Assembly: GCF_019966595.1 (NCBI RefSeq)
Contig: NZ_JAINFJ010000001.1
Coordinates: forward strand, 310,001 to 374,000
Source: Oricola indica
GTDB lineage: Bacteria > Pseudomonadota > Alphaproteobacteria > Rhizobiales > Rhizobiaceae
Length of the DNA stretch: 64,000 nt
Reading direction: 5' to 3'
Positions 63,964-64,000 of this stretch are shown piece after piece. The notes below the pieces were generated by a model. It saw only the letters and a list, made by a program, of their open reading frames with translations, had not been told where the DNA came from and did not search any database. Position 1 is the first letter of the stretch; each line of letters starts with the position of its first letter. Both the position numbers and the translations under genes were made by a program.

Positions 63964-64000
63964 ATGGCAATCAGCGACCAGCAGCGCGCGGAAAAAAGCG
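63964..64000 (+). CDS. paaI: Start of a PaaI-type thioesterase gene (3' end outside window)
   Basis: Only 12 codons are visible (MAISDQQRAEKS). The gene begins five bases after paaG, in the same direction. N-termini of PaaI hydroxyphenylacetyl-CoA thioesterases look like this, with an AERSA-like motif, and paaI often follows paaG. The assignment rests mainly on position. Confidence 0.5.
   Translation, partial: MAISDQQRAEKS

Overview
The window is about 64 kb of GC-rich chromosome that reads as an alphaproteobacterium, most likely order Hyphomicrobiales (Rhizobiales). The signs are two FixNOQP/FixGHIS-type cytochrome cbb3 operons with FNR boxes, an FnrL/FnrN-type regulator, a PccR-type propionate regulator next to propionyl-CoA carboxylase, a single-chain methylmalonyl-CoA mutase, minCDE with TTAA-type sites upstream, and one copy of the CCTTCTCCCCGC inverted repeat that is common in rhizobial and Brucella-type genomes. 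I see no prophage, insertion sequence, CRISPR array, rRNA or tRNA. Coding density is high and operons are tightly packed, with many ATGA/TGATG overlaps.

Layout. 1-8 kb: a truncated FAD-dependent aromatic-ring monooxygenase with a palindrome over its promoter, small exported proteins, a GcvA-like LysR regulator, an exported protein with two repeated domains, and a GlxA-type AraC regulator. 7-9 kb: two exported proteins of unknown role. 9-18.5 kb: the propionyl-CoA to succinyl-CoA module (mutase, PccA, PccB, PccR), interrupted by a MAPEG protein, a small unknown protein and a YghU-type glutathione transferase. 18.5-25 kb: a 7TM sensor kinase head-to-head with a NarL-type response regulator that appears to use an ATT start codon, a small lipoprotein, a relic of a second PccR-like gene, an FAD oxidoreductase, an EamA transporter and an MDR oxidoreductase. 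25-36 kb: microaerobic respiration, with ccoNOQP and ccoGHIS each behind an FNR box, plus hemerythrin, hemN and fnrL. 36-41 kb: a xylose ABC transporter (xylFHG) and a divergent ROK repressor with twin operators. 41-44 kb: a di-haem oxidoreductase and a CRTAC1-like FG-GAP/ASPIC protein, translationally linked to the ROK gene. 44-49 kb: a BNR-repeat protein, a luciferase-like oxidoreductase, an APC-type transporter and homogentisate dioxygenase. 49.5-54 kb: minCDE and a CHASE-PAS-GGDEF-EAL protein. 54-64 kb: phenylacetate degradation, with paaABCDE, paaX, paaZ and, divergently, paaG and the start of paaI; a CPA2 cation/proton antiporter sits inside this cluster.

Together the genes describe a heterotroph that feeds aromatic compounds (phenol-type ring hydroxylation, homogentisate, phenylacetate), propionate and xylose into central metabolism and respires at low oxygen through a cbb3 oxidase under FnrL control. 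Most of the content is well-known biology. The least explained parts are the ROK / di-haem oxidoreductase / CRTAC1 gene chain, the ATT-initiated response regulator, the PccR relic, the orphan minus-strand terminator near 4.3 kb and several unassigned operator palindromes.
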